A stretch of DNA of 30,006 nucleotides from a virus. Where the stretch lies: positions 1-30,006 of IMG/VR virus record IMGVR_UViG_3300042891_000941; one strand, written 5' to 3'. This document shows positions 10,361 to 17,996 of this stretch, piece after piece (the first letter of the stretch is position 1; each line of letters opens with the position of its first letter). The notes under the pieces are model-generated. The model was not told the origin of the DNA. It did not search any database and saw only the letters and a list, made by a program, of their open reading frames with translations. The translations under genes and the position numbers were made by a program.

Positions 10361-12256
10361 ATGTCAGCAGGTGTGGGAAATTTAATTGAAGCTAGTGATT
10401 ATACTAGTATAAAAGCAAAGGTTGATGCAGTATTTGGATCTGGTGCTAGTGATAGCGGGTATGGACAGTCAATCACATCTCCTGTGAAAGTCCAAGGTGA
10501 TTTGATTTCTCATTCTGAATGGGTTAATTTACGCAATGATATGGCAAAGGTTCGTCAACATCAGATAGGTGGACTAATTGGGTCATCTACTGCATTAGAT
10601 GGTGGGAATTTAGTTATAGTAACCACCGGGGCATCAATTACTGAAGCTATCAGAAATCAATATAATAATTTTTCAAATGTAATTACCACTGATAGATTTG
10701 TAATCGACATCAATAATAAATCAACGTCTTCTGGGACATCAGCAACGTATACATCTGAATGGAATGGTGAACTAATCCATACACTTGCCATGATTGGTGC
10801 ATCATCTGGTGATGGTTCTGCGAATAATATCAGATATTTTTTTAATAGCGGCGGGGTGCTGAATTTTAGTGCGACTAGAACTGGTGCCGGGATTGTGATT
10901 GGAACAGGTTCTAATAATGAAAAATATACAGCATGGTCTACCCTGTTAAATGGATTAGGTACTATTAGTTTTGGATATACCGAAACTTCTACGACTGGTA
11001 GTGGTACCGGGTCTTCAATCGGGTGGTATGATTTAACTACTTCTGATCAATTAATATACCAAATACTTGGTAATAATATACCTAGTTTATCTGGGACAGA
11101 ATATTCTAGCAACGCATATCAAATTTATGCAAAACGTGATGTAAATAGTACAACCGTTATATTTAGTATTAAATTCTGTGATTTTGATGTAGTAGGGACG
11201 GACATTAACGTCGGTGGAACATTAACTAGCGGATTAGTACAAGTGCATGCCACTGGTGGAAATGTTACAGTATTGCCGTTAAATGTAAGTGGTATAGGTG
11301 GAAATAACACGTTTAGTGGTGGATCACCAAATCCTCAATACTTTATTTCACCATCGATCACTACAGTGTCACAGGGTGAGTTAATTACAGTTACTGTTAC
11401 TACGCAGTATGTGAATGATTCTACAACGCTTTATTGGGCCAAAACACCAGGAAGTGTTGCCGGTGATGCTAGATTAACGACAGCAAGTGGATCGGTTATT
11501 GTGGATAATAATACTGGATCATTTACTGTTACAATAGCCACGGATGAATTATCACACTCGAATGAAACATTTCAATTACAATTATATACTGATGCTGGGC
11601 ACACAATTTTAGCTGGTGTACCTAGTTCTATTATTACGATCCTTGGTACAAATAGTATAGTAACCGTGAATACCTATACACTTGGTTCTTCATATTTTAT
11701 TGGCAGTAGTTCTTACTCAATATTCTCAGCAGGTGCTAACAAAATGCTATCAAAAGTGACTGTCACAGAAACCTTGACTAGTATTGGTACTGCAGATGAT
11801 GGAACGCAATGGCAAAATGGATATTCTACATTTACAGGAACTTCTTCATCTATAGATTCTTCACCCAACAGCGGTAATATATCTATTGGAACAAGTATTG
11901 CAACATCGGCTGTTAGTAATGGGGTTACAATGACAGTTCCTGCCAACTATGTTATTACCGGAATCGCAGCAGCAGGATATTTATATGGTACAGGTAATCA
12001 AGCTGTTACGCTCACTTCTTATATACTAATAGCGCCATTATTAGATTCGACCGGAAATATTATACCAGAGGATAAAATAGTGCATAGTGGTGCAACAACT
12101 GATACCTTGGTGACATCATGGAATACTTCAGATACTACTGGACCAATTCCTGAAGGAACTGTTATTAGATCAGTAACATTATCTGCAGCAGCAGGAGCTC
12201 ATTACATGACATGCTACGCGACAGTTGTTTACGAAACAATTAAAATACGACAATAA
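10361..12256 (+). CDS. Fibre/virion-associated protein, 631 aa
   Basis: The N-terminus (LIEASDYTSIKAKVDAVFG, then GYGQ, SPVKVQGDLIS and W--LRNDM) is a conserved head seen on many T4-like environmental phage virion proteins. The remainder is Ser/Thr/Gly-rich beta structure. A SITTVSQGELITVTVTTQYV ... NETFQLQLYTD region (about residues 330-420) looks like a Calx-beta/Ig-like repeat. The C-terminal ~180 residues form an unrecognised beta-rich domain. The Shine-Dalgarno AAGGA precedes the ATG. Its place directly after two fibre genes supports an adhesin or decoration role, but receptor and function cannot be read from the sequence. Confidence 0.6.
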   Translation: MSAGVGNLIEASDYTSIKAKVDAVFGSGASDSGYGQSITSPVKVQGDLISHSEWVNLRNDMAKVRQHQIGGLIGSSTALDGGNLVIVTTGASITEAIRNQYNNFSNVITTDRFVIDINNKSTSSGTSATYTSEWNGELIHTLAMIGASSGDGSANNIRYFFNSGGVLNFSATRTGAGIVIGTGSNNEKYTAWSTLLNGLGTISFGYTETSTTGSGTGSSIGWYDLTTSDQLIYQILGNNIPSLSGTEYSSNAYQIYAKRDVNSTTVIFSIKFCDFDVVGTDINVGGTLTSGLVQVHATGGNVTVLPLNVSGIGGNNTFSGGSPNPQYFISPSITTVSQGELITVTVTTQYVNDSTTLYWAKTPGSVAGDARLTTASGSVIVDNNTGSFTVTIATDELSHSNETFQLQLYTDAGHTILAGVPSSIITILGTNSIVTVNTYTLGSSYFIGSSSYSIFSAGANKMLSKVTVTETLTSIGTADDGTQWQNGYSTFTGTSSSIDSSPNSGNISIGTSIATSAVSNGVTMTVPANYVITGIAAAGYLYGTGNQAVTLTSYILIAPLLDSTGNIIPEDKIVHSGATTDTLVTSWNTSDTTGPIPEGTVIRSVTLSAAAGAHYMTCYATVVYETIKIRQ

Positions 12257-12267
12257 AAGGATATTTT

Positions 12268-12579
12268 ATGACATTAGACCAATTACAATATATAATAGAA
12301 AGAAAATATAATAACATCATATTTGGATCGGATGTTATTATAGCATGTACGTTATCCAGATCAGAAGATGGTCGAAGATTGATTAATAATCAAGATGCTT
12401 TTATAGTTGAGTGGAATATAAATTATATCGAAAAACCATCAGAAAAAGAGCTCGACGTATTGTGGTGCAAATTGTCAGAACAATATCACTCAGATCCAGC
12501 AAGAGTTGATTCTGATATGTTCAAACACATTAATAATATAGATAGTAAAGTTTTGGATGTCACAGTTAATGATATATGA
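12268..12579 (+). CDS. Hypothetical protein in late structural operon, 103 aa
   Basis: A small protein with an AGGAT Shine-Dalgarno 12 nt after the previous stop. The visible features are QDAFIVEWNINYIEKPSEKE (residues about 48-67) followed by a helix LDVLWCKLSEQYHSD. A helix-beta arrangement with a PS/T-EKEL-LW pattern is common in small phage tail-associated or fibre-assembly proteins, but I cannot assign a family. It overlaps the next gene by 4 nt (ATGA), implying translational coupling with the oxygenase-like protein. Confidence 0.55.
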   Translation: MTLDQLQYIIERKYNNIIFGSDVIIACTLSRSEDGRRLINNQDAFIVEWNINYIEKPSEKELDVLWCKLSEQYHSDPARVDSDMFKHINNIDSKVLDVTVNDI

Positions 12580-13187
12580 TTACTAAAATTATATTACCAA
12601 CTATAATTGAGAATTCTCTAACCGAATACGCTAATAATGTACTATCAAATCCGTTATTATACATTGATAACATTCGTAGTAAAAAACATAATGGCCGAAT
12701 GATAGATCAATACTCATATAAAAACCCAGGGGTAGCGGACCAATTTATATTAAATAAAGATTTGAAATCAATTCAGTGGAATAATGAAACATTAGAAACC
12801 TGTTTTCATTCAAAATTAGAATATATATCATTACCACCGATTAACGTGGCAATTCCATTGATGAAATTTTTAGAAGAAACAGTTGGGAAAAAAATAAAGG
12901 AACCATCTGGAAACTTTTTGTACCAAGTTGGTGGTTATATGGGATGGCATACGAACAGTAATTCTCCTGGGATACGGGCATATGTCGCATATTGTTCCCA
13001 TGATTCTGGATCATATTTTAAATATGTAGACATGTCGTCTGGCTCACCTAAAATTATAACAGATTGGGATACTTTTGGATGGAATGTCAGAATTTTCGAT
13101 ATATCCGATGACTGCGATAATTATTTATGGCATTGTGTGGATTCACCTAATGCCATAAGAATAAGTTTTGGTTATAAATTTAAATAG
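12576..13187 (+). CDS. 2OG-Fe(II) oxygenase-like double-stranded beta-helix protein, 203 aa
   Basis: The C-terminal half has the layout of phage 2OG-Fe(II) dioxygenases: a first metal motif GWHTNS (H125, N127), a distal His in LWHC (H186) and an Arg nine residues later (R195) that would bind 2-oxoglutarate, ending in ISFGYKF. The standard first motif is HxD; here Asp is replaced by Asn, so iron binding may be altered or lost. I recall related T4-like phage proteins with the same GWHTN, so this may be a family trait. The gene is coupled to the preceding 103-aa gene and ends the late operon at a strong terminator. A substrate, possibly a virion protein, is speculative. Confidence 0.6.
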   Translation: MITKIILPTIIENSLTEYANNVLSNPLLYIDNIRSKKHNGRMIDQYSYKNPGVADQFILNKDLKSIQWNNETLETCFHSKLEYISLPPINVAIPLMKFLEETVGKKIKEPSGNFLYQVGGYMGWHTNSNSPGIRAYVAYCSHDSGSYFKYVDMSSGSPKIITDWDTFGWNVRIFDISDDCDNYLWHCVDSPNAIRISFGYKFK

Positions 13188-13213
13188 AAAATGCCGGGAA
13201 TTCCCGGCATTTT
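13188..13213. terminator. Bidirectional rho-independent terminator between convergent blocks
   Basis: A perfect 26-bp palindrome (AAAATGCCGGGAA / TTCCCGGCATTTT) fills the gap between the + strand oxygenase-like gene and - strand thyX. It has a GC-rich core and T-runs on both strands, so it should stop transcription from both directions. Confidence 0.9.
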
Positions 13214-13214
13214 A

Positions 13215-14009
13215 TTAAGTTCTCTTAAATAAGTTAATAAAAGATTTGAGTAATGATCCAGAAGTTTCTTTCGGTTCATTACTTTCTAGTCTTATTTCAG
13301 ATTGTGGTGGGATCGGAGGCTCTGGTGCTTTATAAACATATGAATCGGCCATTGGGAATATTTTAGTAATGGCTTTAGCACATTCTAATGCCAATTCTCG
13401 ATGTTCCTTTTGTGTAGATTCTTCTGTACGAACTTCAATAAAATGCACCCAACTACGAATGGTTCCATTGACATATAATCTACTTTCTGTTAATCCTTCT
13501 GGTAATACTGCCCTTGCTTGTTCTTTAGCAATTCCGTTAGCGATTGCCCATTTGTAAGCGCATGTTGCCAAATCAATTACCTGTAATTGATAACTCTGCC
13601 AGGTATCATCCATACTTTTATATTGAGCATCGGTAAGATCGACTTGTAATGAATTCTGACGATTTTTTAAATCTTGCAATCTTGTTTCACGAGTTACAAA
13701 ATTTAAATCTTTAGTTGGGTCCGCATATCTTTGACTGAATTCTTGGAAACTGAAACTTCTATGACGCAATAATTGACGAGCAATATCCCTTGTCGTTTCA
13801 ACTTCAATACAAGCACTTACCATTTCTAATGGACTAAAGTGCTTATGTTTGATTAGATACTTGATTAATTTATCACTCGTGTCTGTGTTATATTGATTTG
13901 AAGGATTTGATACCCTAGCGCAAAATGCAATCAATTCCTGTGCATCTTGGATACCATTATTAGCAAATTCCTCTGTTGGTTGAGAGTATGATACTAACTT
14001 AACTGTCAT
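13215..14009 (-). CDS. thyX: Flavin-dependent thymidylate synthase ThyX, 264 aa
   Basis: ThyX makes dTMP from dUMP using FAD, NADPH and methylene-tetrahydrofolate. The signature RHRxxSxxExSxRY is present as RHRSFSFQEFSQRY at residues 82-95. The downstream dUMP/FAD-binding layout GTIRSWVHFIEVRT ... Q-EHRELALECAKA is also intact. The protein exceeds the usual ~210-250 residues because of a proline-rich C-terminal tail (APEPPIPPQSE) ending in SFINLFKRT, which is not part of the fold. It is the last gene of a - strand unit and overlaps the upstream 106-aa gene by 4 nt. It supplies dTTP for replicating an AT-rich genome. Confidence 0.95.
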   Translation of the reverse strand: MTVKLVSYSQPTEEFANNGIQDAQELIAFCARVSNPSNQYNTDTSDKLIKYLIKHKHFSPLEMVSACIEVETTRDIARQLLRHRSFSFQEFSQRYADPTKDLNFVTRETRLQDLKNRQNSLQVDLTDAQYKSMDDTWQSYQLQVIDLATCAYKWAIANGIAKEQARAVLPEGLTESRLYVNGTIRSWVHFIEVRTEESTQKEHRELALECAKAITKIFPMADSYVYKAPEPPIPPQSEIRLESNEPKETSGSLLKSFINLFKRT

Positions 14010-14326
14010 AAATTTATTTTCCTTAACATTTTTTTAATTGATTTTTCGACATCTTTTCTAACGCGAGAAGTGTCAATTTTAACATCAATATGATCAATAT
14101 GATCCTCGTATGCATCTAAAATTTCAAATAACCCATCTTTGAATTCATTCAGCTTTTTACGAGGGCTTTTTGGAGCAATACCAATTTCCCACGATTTTCC
14201 ATCTTTGAAGTTTATTAAGACTTTTTGAACGTAATCAACTGGTAACACATTAAGTGTTACCTCGTTGAATACTTTGTCCCAGTCATCTATTTCCTCAAGT
14301 GGGGTAGATTTCTGAAAATGCATCAT
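14006..14326 (-). CDS. Conserved hypothetical protein, 106 aa
   Basis: No enzyme motif is seen. The N-terminal half is EEIDDWDKVFNEVTLNVLPV followed by VQKVLINFKDGKSWEI, a strand-rich segment. The C-terminal half is charged and helical (DVEKSIKKMLRKINL). I recall similar proteins in T4-like cyanophages with no known function. It is coupled by ATGA overlaps to both neighbours: the 208-aa gene upstream and thyX downstream. Confidence 0.65.
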   Translation of the reverse strand: MMHFQKSTPLEEIDDWDKVFNEVTLNVLPVDYVQKVLINFKDGKSWEIGIAPKSPRKKLNEFKDGLFEILDAYEDHIDHIDVKIDTSRVRKDVEKSIKKMLRKINL

Positions 14327-14949
14327 ACCGCAGTTTTTTGTTTTCTAGGTTTTTTAACAATAGGCACCAGTTCTTCGGCCATTCGTCTAAAATTTGCAGC
14401 TTCCTTCGCTAATCTATCGGCTTCTGAACGATATTTTTTAGCTTGTTGTTCTGGGGTCAACTGTTCAACTGGTGATTCCACCGCTGGCTCAACATTGACT
14501 GATGCTGAAGTTGTTTTAGATGGGTCATCTACTGGTTGAGTTGTTTCAGGTTTTTTATCACCGGATTTCAATGCCAACTCATCTAGTGAAATTCCACGTT
14601 GATCAGCGATGATTTGATTCAATTCAGATAATAAGATGGAATATGCTGGTCGTGGGAGCATTTCAATCTTATCAGTGCCAACTTTTATAAGTTTTCCTCG
14701 TGCATGCAATGCTGATAACATAATGCTACCATCTGAAAAATTAGTTCTAGCTAATGATTCTGCAAATTCATATGATGATTGTCCTGAAGGACTTTCAACT
14801 AAATTAATTAATGCATCATGATATTCATCAGGTAGGCTTTCAGTTGGTATGATTAGGCAGCTATATGCATCACCAGGAATTGTTCTATATGCGACTATGC
14901 ATTTCTTGCCGGTTGATTTGATTCTTCCGATGTGTTTTAAATTACTCAT
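14323..14949 (-). CDS. Conserved T4-like hypothetical protein with coiled-coil tail, 208 aa
   Basis: The N-terminal ~130 residues (LKHIGRIKSTGKKCIVAYRT, IIPTESLPDEYHDALI, LVESPSGQ, LNQIIADQRG, LDELAL) form a compact conserved domain. I recognise it from T4-like environmental phages, but its function is unknown. A Thr/Pro/Ser-rich linker (about 133-163) leads to a charged helix (LTPEQQAKKYRSEADRLAKE, 164-183) that is probably a coiled coil, ending in a basic tail (KKPRKQKTAV). The start codon follows the previous gene's stop directly (TAAATG) with an AAGG ribosome-binding site. Confidence 0.65.
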   Translation of the reverse strand: MSNLKHIGRIKSTGKKCIVAYRTIPGDAYSCLIIPTESLPDEYHDALINLVESPSGQSSYEFAESLARTNFSDGSIMLSALHARGKLIKVGTDKIEMLPRPAYSILLSELNQIIADQRGISLDELALKSGDKKPETTQPVDDPSKTTSASVNVEPAVESPVEQLTPEQQAKKYRSEADRLAKEAANFRRMAEELVPIVKKPRKQKTAV

Positions 14950-15174
14950 TTACACACCTTCAGGATTGTTAGCTGTAGCTTGTTTTGACACTTGCTCTAA
15001 AAATGCAGCCAATTTGTTGTAAACGTTCCCAACAGCTGCCATTTCTTCTGCTTTGTACGCACCGCGAGTGGCAGCTAAATCGACTGCTGCTTTAAGAGTT
15101 GCTAGGTCGTTGATGTTCAACTCAGCAGTAGGCTGAGTTGAAGTTTCGGTTGTGTTTTCACTTTGTTCTGTCAT
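14950..15174 (-). CDS. Conserved small T4-like protein, 74 aa
   Basis: A Thr/Gln-rich N-terminus (MTEQSENTTETSTQPTAELN) precedes a helical domain LNINDLATLKAAVDLAATRG ... KAEEMAAVGNVYNKLAAFLE. I recall near-identical small proteins beside the same 208-aa partner in other T4-like phages; no function is known. An AAGGA Shine-Dalgarno lies 7 nt upstream. It is the first gene after the sigma70-type promoter at 15274-15302 and heads the unit that ends with thyX. Confidence 0.65.
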   Translation of the reverse strand: MTEQSENTTETSTQPTAELNINDLATLKAAVDLAATRGAYKAEEMAAVGNVYNKLAAFLEQVSKQATANNPEGV

Positions 15175-15201
15175 GTTATTTCCTTATAACGTGTTATTTA
15201 C

Positions 15202-15486
15202 TTATGCATGTACAAATGGACATGCAATCAAGAAAAAGCTCATCTCTTTCTCTTCTTCGAATCCAATTTGTGTATTATACACGAATGAATTCTTGTTGTC
15301 AAGCATTATTCCTTGCCCGACGTAATATCTATTATTTAAATTCAATTCAATCCACTCACTAATATTTTTTACAGTTTTTGGATTATACGAAGATAGTGAG
15401 AAGTATTTGAAATGCGGGGGCGCATATTCAACCCTCCGCATTTTGAAATAATTCAAGGGATTTGGCTTGCCGTTTTTCAACGCCAT
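15202..15486 (-). CDS. Conserved hypothetical protein, 94 aa
   Basis: A basic, aromatic-rich protein (NYFKMRRVEYAPPHFKYFSL, then ISEWIELNLNNRYYVGQGI). No known domain is recognised. Its start overlaps the VWA gene's stop by one base (TAATG), so it belongs to that unit. The C-terminal third of its coding sequence also contains a perfect sigma70-type promoter facing the next genes: the residues LDNKNSFVYN are encoded by the -35 to -10 stretch. Confidence 0.6.
   Translation of the reverse strand: MALKNGKPNPLNYFKMRRVEYAPPHFKYFSLSSYNPKTVKNISEWIELNLNNRYYVGQGIMLDNKNSFVYNTQIGFEEEKEMSFFLIACPFVHA
15274..15302 (-). promoter_or_regulatory. Sigma70-type promoter inside the 94-aa gene
   Basis: On the - strand: TTGACA (15302-15297), a 17-nt spacer, then TATAAT (15279-15274), both full consensus. 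Transcription would begin near 15267 and serve the 74-aa, 208-aa, 106-aa and thyX genes. Confidence 0.85.
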
Positions 15487-16679
15487 TAGTCAGTGCCCTT
15501 TACATCATCATAGTAAGCATATTCGCCGAACGGTGGAACAATTGAAGTAGTTCCGTGACCAATGAAGACGGTGTCACAATAATCTGCATCACCCCATGAT
15601 CCACATGGATACATGTCTGTAAACATAATGAATTTTTTAGGAACAATATCTCTATCTTTCATATATTCCCAATTTACTTCGAAATCGGTGCCACCGCCAC
15701 CCATTGGCTGATAATGGTCGAATTCATCCATTGTATATCCGTCAAAGTCGGCTTCATTATAGATGCTTGTATCAAAACACCATAATTTAATTTTGAAATC
15801 TTGATATTCTTGCATAATACCTTTGATTTCGCTTAAAAAATCTTTGGCTTGATCATTACTAATTGAACCTGACATATCAATACTTACACAAATATCAATA
15901 GTATCTTTCAAATTTGAACCTGGTAAAATAGCAGACAAATGCCAGCTTTTTCTACTTGGACGCATCCAAGAATAATCTTCTTTGATTACACTTTGAATTT
16001 GTTGACGCAAAATTTGACGCCAGTTCATTTTCGGTTCAGTTAATTCTTGAATCAACCGTTGTACACTTGCTGGGATATTTCCAGCGCCGGATGCTTGTGC
16101 TGCCGCCATTACTGCTTCACGAACTTCATCACGAATGCCACGCAGTTCATCTTTTGTGTAAACTGGTCTATCAGGATTATTTGGATCTTCTTGTTCCCAG
16201 TCGATGTGTTGGTCGAGTAATTCACCCAATTTATCCAACATTTCGTCATTATGATCTTTTAAGAGATCATAAATTTCTTCAGCTCCCATACCGTAGTATT
16301 TTTGGTCGTGTAGAATATTGATTCCTGGAATTTGCCAATCACCAATTTTATCACGAACAATTTGACCATTAACACAATAGTCAGCAGCCCAATTGAACAA
16401 TTTTGGATGGCGACCTTCACGACGACTCATATGGTCGAATACGTTGTGCATGATTTCATGCGCCAACACGAATTCAATTTGGGGAACTGTCAATGGTTCA
16501 AAAAAATCTTTATTGAAAAAAATGTGTTTGCCTTCGGTTGATGCTGTTTTACACCATTCACCACCTTCTTTAATAATCAGGCGTGTTGCTAGATTTCCAA
16601 AAAATGGATGACGTAATAACAAACCAACCCTAGCAATGATGATATTGTCTTTAATCTTATCTAATACTGGATCTGACAT
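15486..16679 (-). CDS. VWA-domain protein with HExxH metallopeptidase-like region (CobT-like partner), 397 aa
   Basis: Residues about 15-110 hold a zincin-like region with HEIMH at 74-78 and a following FNWAADYCVN, the pattern of the putative VWA-associated metallopeptidase family (DUF2201 type). The C-terminal half is a von Willebrand A domain with the MIDAS motif DMSGS (268-272), GGGGTDF (about 327-333) and TDMYP (about 354). The ATG at 16679 is preferred: it has an AGGA Shine-Dalgarno 6 nt upstream, while the more upstream in-frame ATG at 16757 lies inside a terminator hairpin. AAA+ ATPases of the MoxR/CobS type work with VWA partners (CobT-like), and that ATPase gene is directly upstream. 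Whether the peptidase site is active and what it acts on are unknown. Confidence 0.8.
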   Translation of the reverse strand: MSDPVLDKIKDNIIIARVGLLLRHPFFGNLATRLIIKEGGEWCKTASTEGKHIFFNKDFFEPLTVPQIEFVLAHEIMHNVFDHMSRREGRHPKLFNWAADYCVNGQIVRDKIGDWQIPGINILHDQKYYGMGAEEIYDLLKDHNDEMLDKLGELLDQHIDWEQEDPNNPDRPVYTKDELRGIRDEVREAVMAAAQASGAGNIPASVQRLIQELTEPKMNWRQILRQQIQSVIKEDYSWMRPSRKSWHLSAILPGSNLKDTIDICVSIDMSGSISNDQAKDFLSEIKGIMQEYQDFKIKLWCFDTSIYNEADFDGYTMDEFDHYQPMGGGGTDFEVNWEYMKDRDIVPKKFIMFTDMYPCGSWGDADYCDTVFIGHGTTSIVPPFGEYAYYDDVKGTD

Positions 16680-16732
16680 TTGTATTCCTAGTAATTTGAA
16701 AAGGACTATTAATCCCTGGATGTTAAACTTAA

Positions 16733-16759
16733 GGTTGGGGGCTGAAACAACCCCCAACC
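16733..16759 (-). terminator. Hairpin between the AAA+ and VWA genes
   Basis: A perfect 9-bp GC-rich stem (GGTTGGGGG / CCCCCAACC) with a 9-nt loop begins 7 nt after the ATPase stop. Only a weak TTAAGTTT follows on the - strand, so it probably attenuates rather than fully stops transcription into the VWA gene. This would set more ATPase than VWA protein; that is inference. Confidence 0.65.
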
Positions 16760-16766
16760 CTATATG

Positions 16767-17852
16767 TTACTGCTCAGTTGCGCTTGAAATGTATTTTCCA
16801 TATTTTTTATGGAAATCCAAGAAGCATTTGATTTCATCGATGTCAAATGGCAATTTGTAAGACGACAGCGCGATTTTGGTACCCATGATAACCAACTCAG
16901 TTTCAAAGTTGTCCATCATAAACTCGAAGAAGCAGTTAGCTTGGTCGTTCCAATCTTTATCTTTGCGGTCAGCACCATCTTTCAATTCGTAGCACAACCC
17001 AACGGTAAGAGCGTACATCGCTGAAATTTCTTTATAGTCAAGTTTTTTGACTTTACCTTTCAGTACATCAGTTGGGTTTGGCATTTTACCAGCCAATTTT
17101 TGGTATGCACCGAACTTAATCGCGGTACCTTCGCCAACTGAACCAGCCATCAAGTTCATCAAGGTTTCGTCATCGCAGTCGTTTTCTGTCAACAATTCGC
17201 TAACGAATGACCAAGAACGAGGTGTCGCAAATGCACGTGAGCTTGATTTAGGATCAAAGTTGTTCAAATCACCTTTTGACCAGTTCAAGAAACCCACGAT
17301 ATCTTTGTCGATTTTATTTTCGGTTGCCCAATCAAACCAATCATCAAATGAGTGGGTCATTTCCAAATGGATAAAACGATTTGCTAATGGTGCTGGCATG
17401 CGATAGGTAACACCTTTATCACCTTCGCGGTTACCTGCCGCAACGATTACTACATTGTCAGGTAATGAATAGGTACCAACTTTACGGTTCAATACCAACT
17501 GATATGCCGCAGATTGCACTGATGGAGCAGCTGAGTTCATTTCATCCAAAAATAAGATGATACGGTCGTACTGTTCAGCCATTTTCATGCCAGGTAATTC
17601 AGATGGTGGAGCCCATTTCATAGTACCTTCTTTATCGTCGAAATATGGTACACCTTTAATGTCAGTTGGATCCCATAATGATAAACGCACGTCAATGACT
17701 AAATCATTAGCACCGTCATCACCGATTTGTTTGATCAAATCAGATTTACCAATACCTGGTTGCCCCCAAATAAAAATTGGTCTTTTAACTTTTAAGGCTT
17801 TGATGATTGCTTTTTTTGCTGATTTTGGGCCTACTGCGCGAGATTCACTCAT
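16767..17852 (-). CDS. MoxR/CobS-like AAA+ ATPase, 361 aa
   Basis: Walker A is GQPGIGKS (30-37), Walker B ILFLDE (99-104), sensor 1 is the Asn of AAGN (141) and a sensor-2-like ATPRSW lies at 209-214. The segment WDPTDIKGVPYFDD after Walker A is the beta-hairpin insert typical of MoxR/CobS-type ATPases. T4-like cyanophages carry a core gene called cobS of this general class; there is no CobN here, so a cobaltochelatase role is not supported. With the VWA-metallopeptidase gene just downstream it forms a two-gene AAA+/VWA module, likely a chaperone or remodelling machine. Two tandem consensus promoters precede it, and AGGAAA lies before the ATG. Confidence 0.88.
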   Translation of the reverse strand: MSESRAVGPKSAKKAIIKALKVKRPIFIWGQPGIGKSDLIKQIGDDGANDLVIDVRLSLWDPTDIKGVPYFDDKEGTMKWAPPSELPGMKMAEQYDRIILFLDEMNSAAPSVQSAAYQLVLNRKVGTYSLPDNVVIVAAGNREGDKGVTYRMPAPLANRFIHLEMTHSFDDWFDWATENKIDKDIVGFLNWSKGDLNNFDPKSSSRAFATPRSWSFVSELLTENDCDDETLMNLMAGSVGEGTAIKFGAYQKLAGKMPNPTDVLKGKVKKLDYKEISAMYALTVGLCYELKDGADRKDKDWNDQANCFFEFMMDNFETELVIMGTKIALSSYKLPFDIDEIKCFLDFHKKYGKYISSATEQ

Positions 17853-17887
17853 GTTTGTTTCCTATTGTGTGTTTAAAGAAAGAATAA

Positions 17888-17916
17888 ATTGTAACGTATT
17901 AAATATACATTGTCAA
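17888..17916 (-). promoter_or_regulatory. Sigma70-type promoter (proximal) for the AAA+ gene
   Basis: On the - strand: TTGACA (17916-17911), a 17-nt spacer, TACAAT (17893-17888). The leader to the ATG at 17852 is about 30 nt. It lies 71 bp downstream of a second promoter. Confidence 0.8.
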
Positions 17917-17958
17917 TTGTTTTTCAAATCCATCTGTTAGTGCGTCCATTTCCTGTGT

Positions 17959-17987
17959 AGTATACTACTAGGATTTTCGTTTGTCAA
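17959..17987 (-). promoter_or_regulatory. Sigma70-type promoter (distal) for the AAA+ gene, -10 inside a palindrome
   Basis: On the - strand: TTGACA (17987-17982), a 17-nt spacer, TATACT (17964-17959). The -10 sits within a perfect 12-bp palindrome GTAGTATACTAC (17957-17968), a possible operator. Confidence 0.8.
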
Positions 17988-17996
17988 CTAAATTTT

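Noticed and set aside
7057-12256. Diversity-generating retroelement acting on fibre genes
   Set aside because: No reverse transcriptase and no template/variable repeat pair was seen in the window.
16680-16757. Longer N-terminus for the VWA protein (start at 16757)
   Set aside because: This stretch contains the GC-rich hairpin 16733-16759 and no Shine-Dalgarno, whereas the ATG at 16679 has AGGA at good spacing and begins the conserved sequence.
16767-17852. Cobalamin synthesis role for the AAA+ gene
   Set aside because: The CobS resemblance is at family level only; no CobN or other cobalamin gene is in the window.
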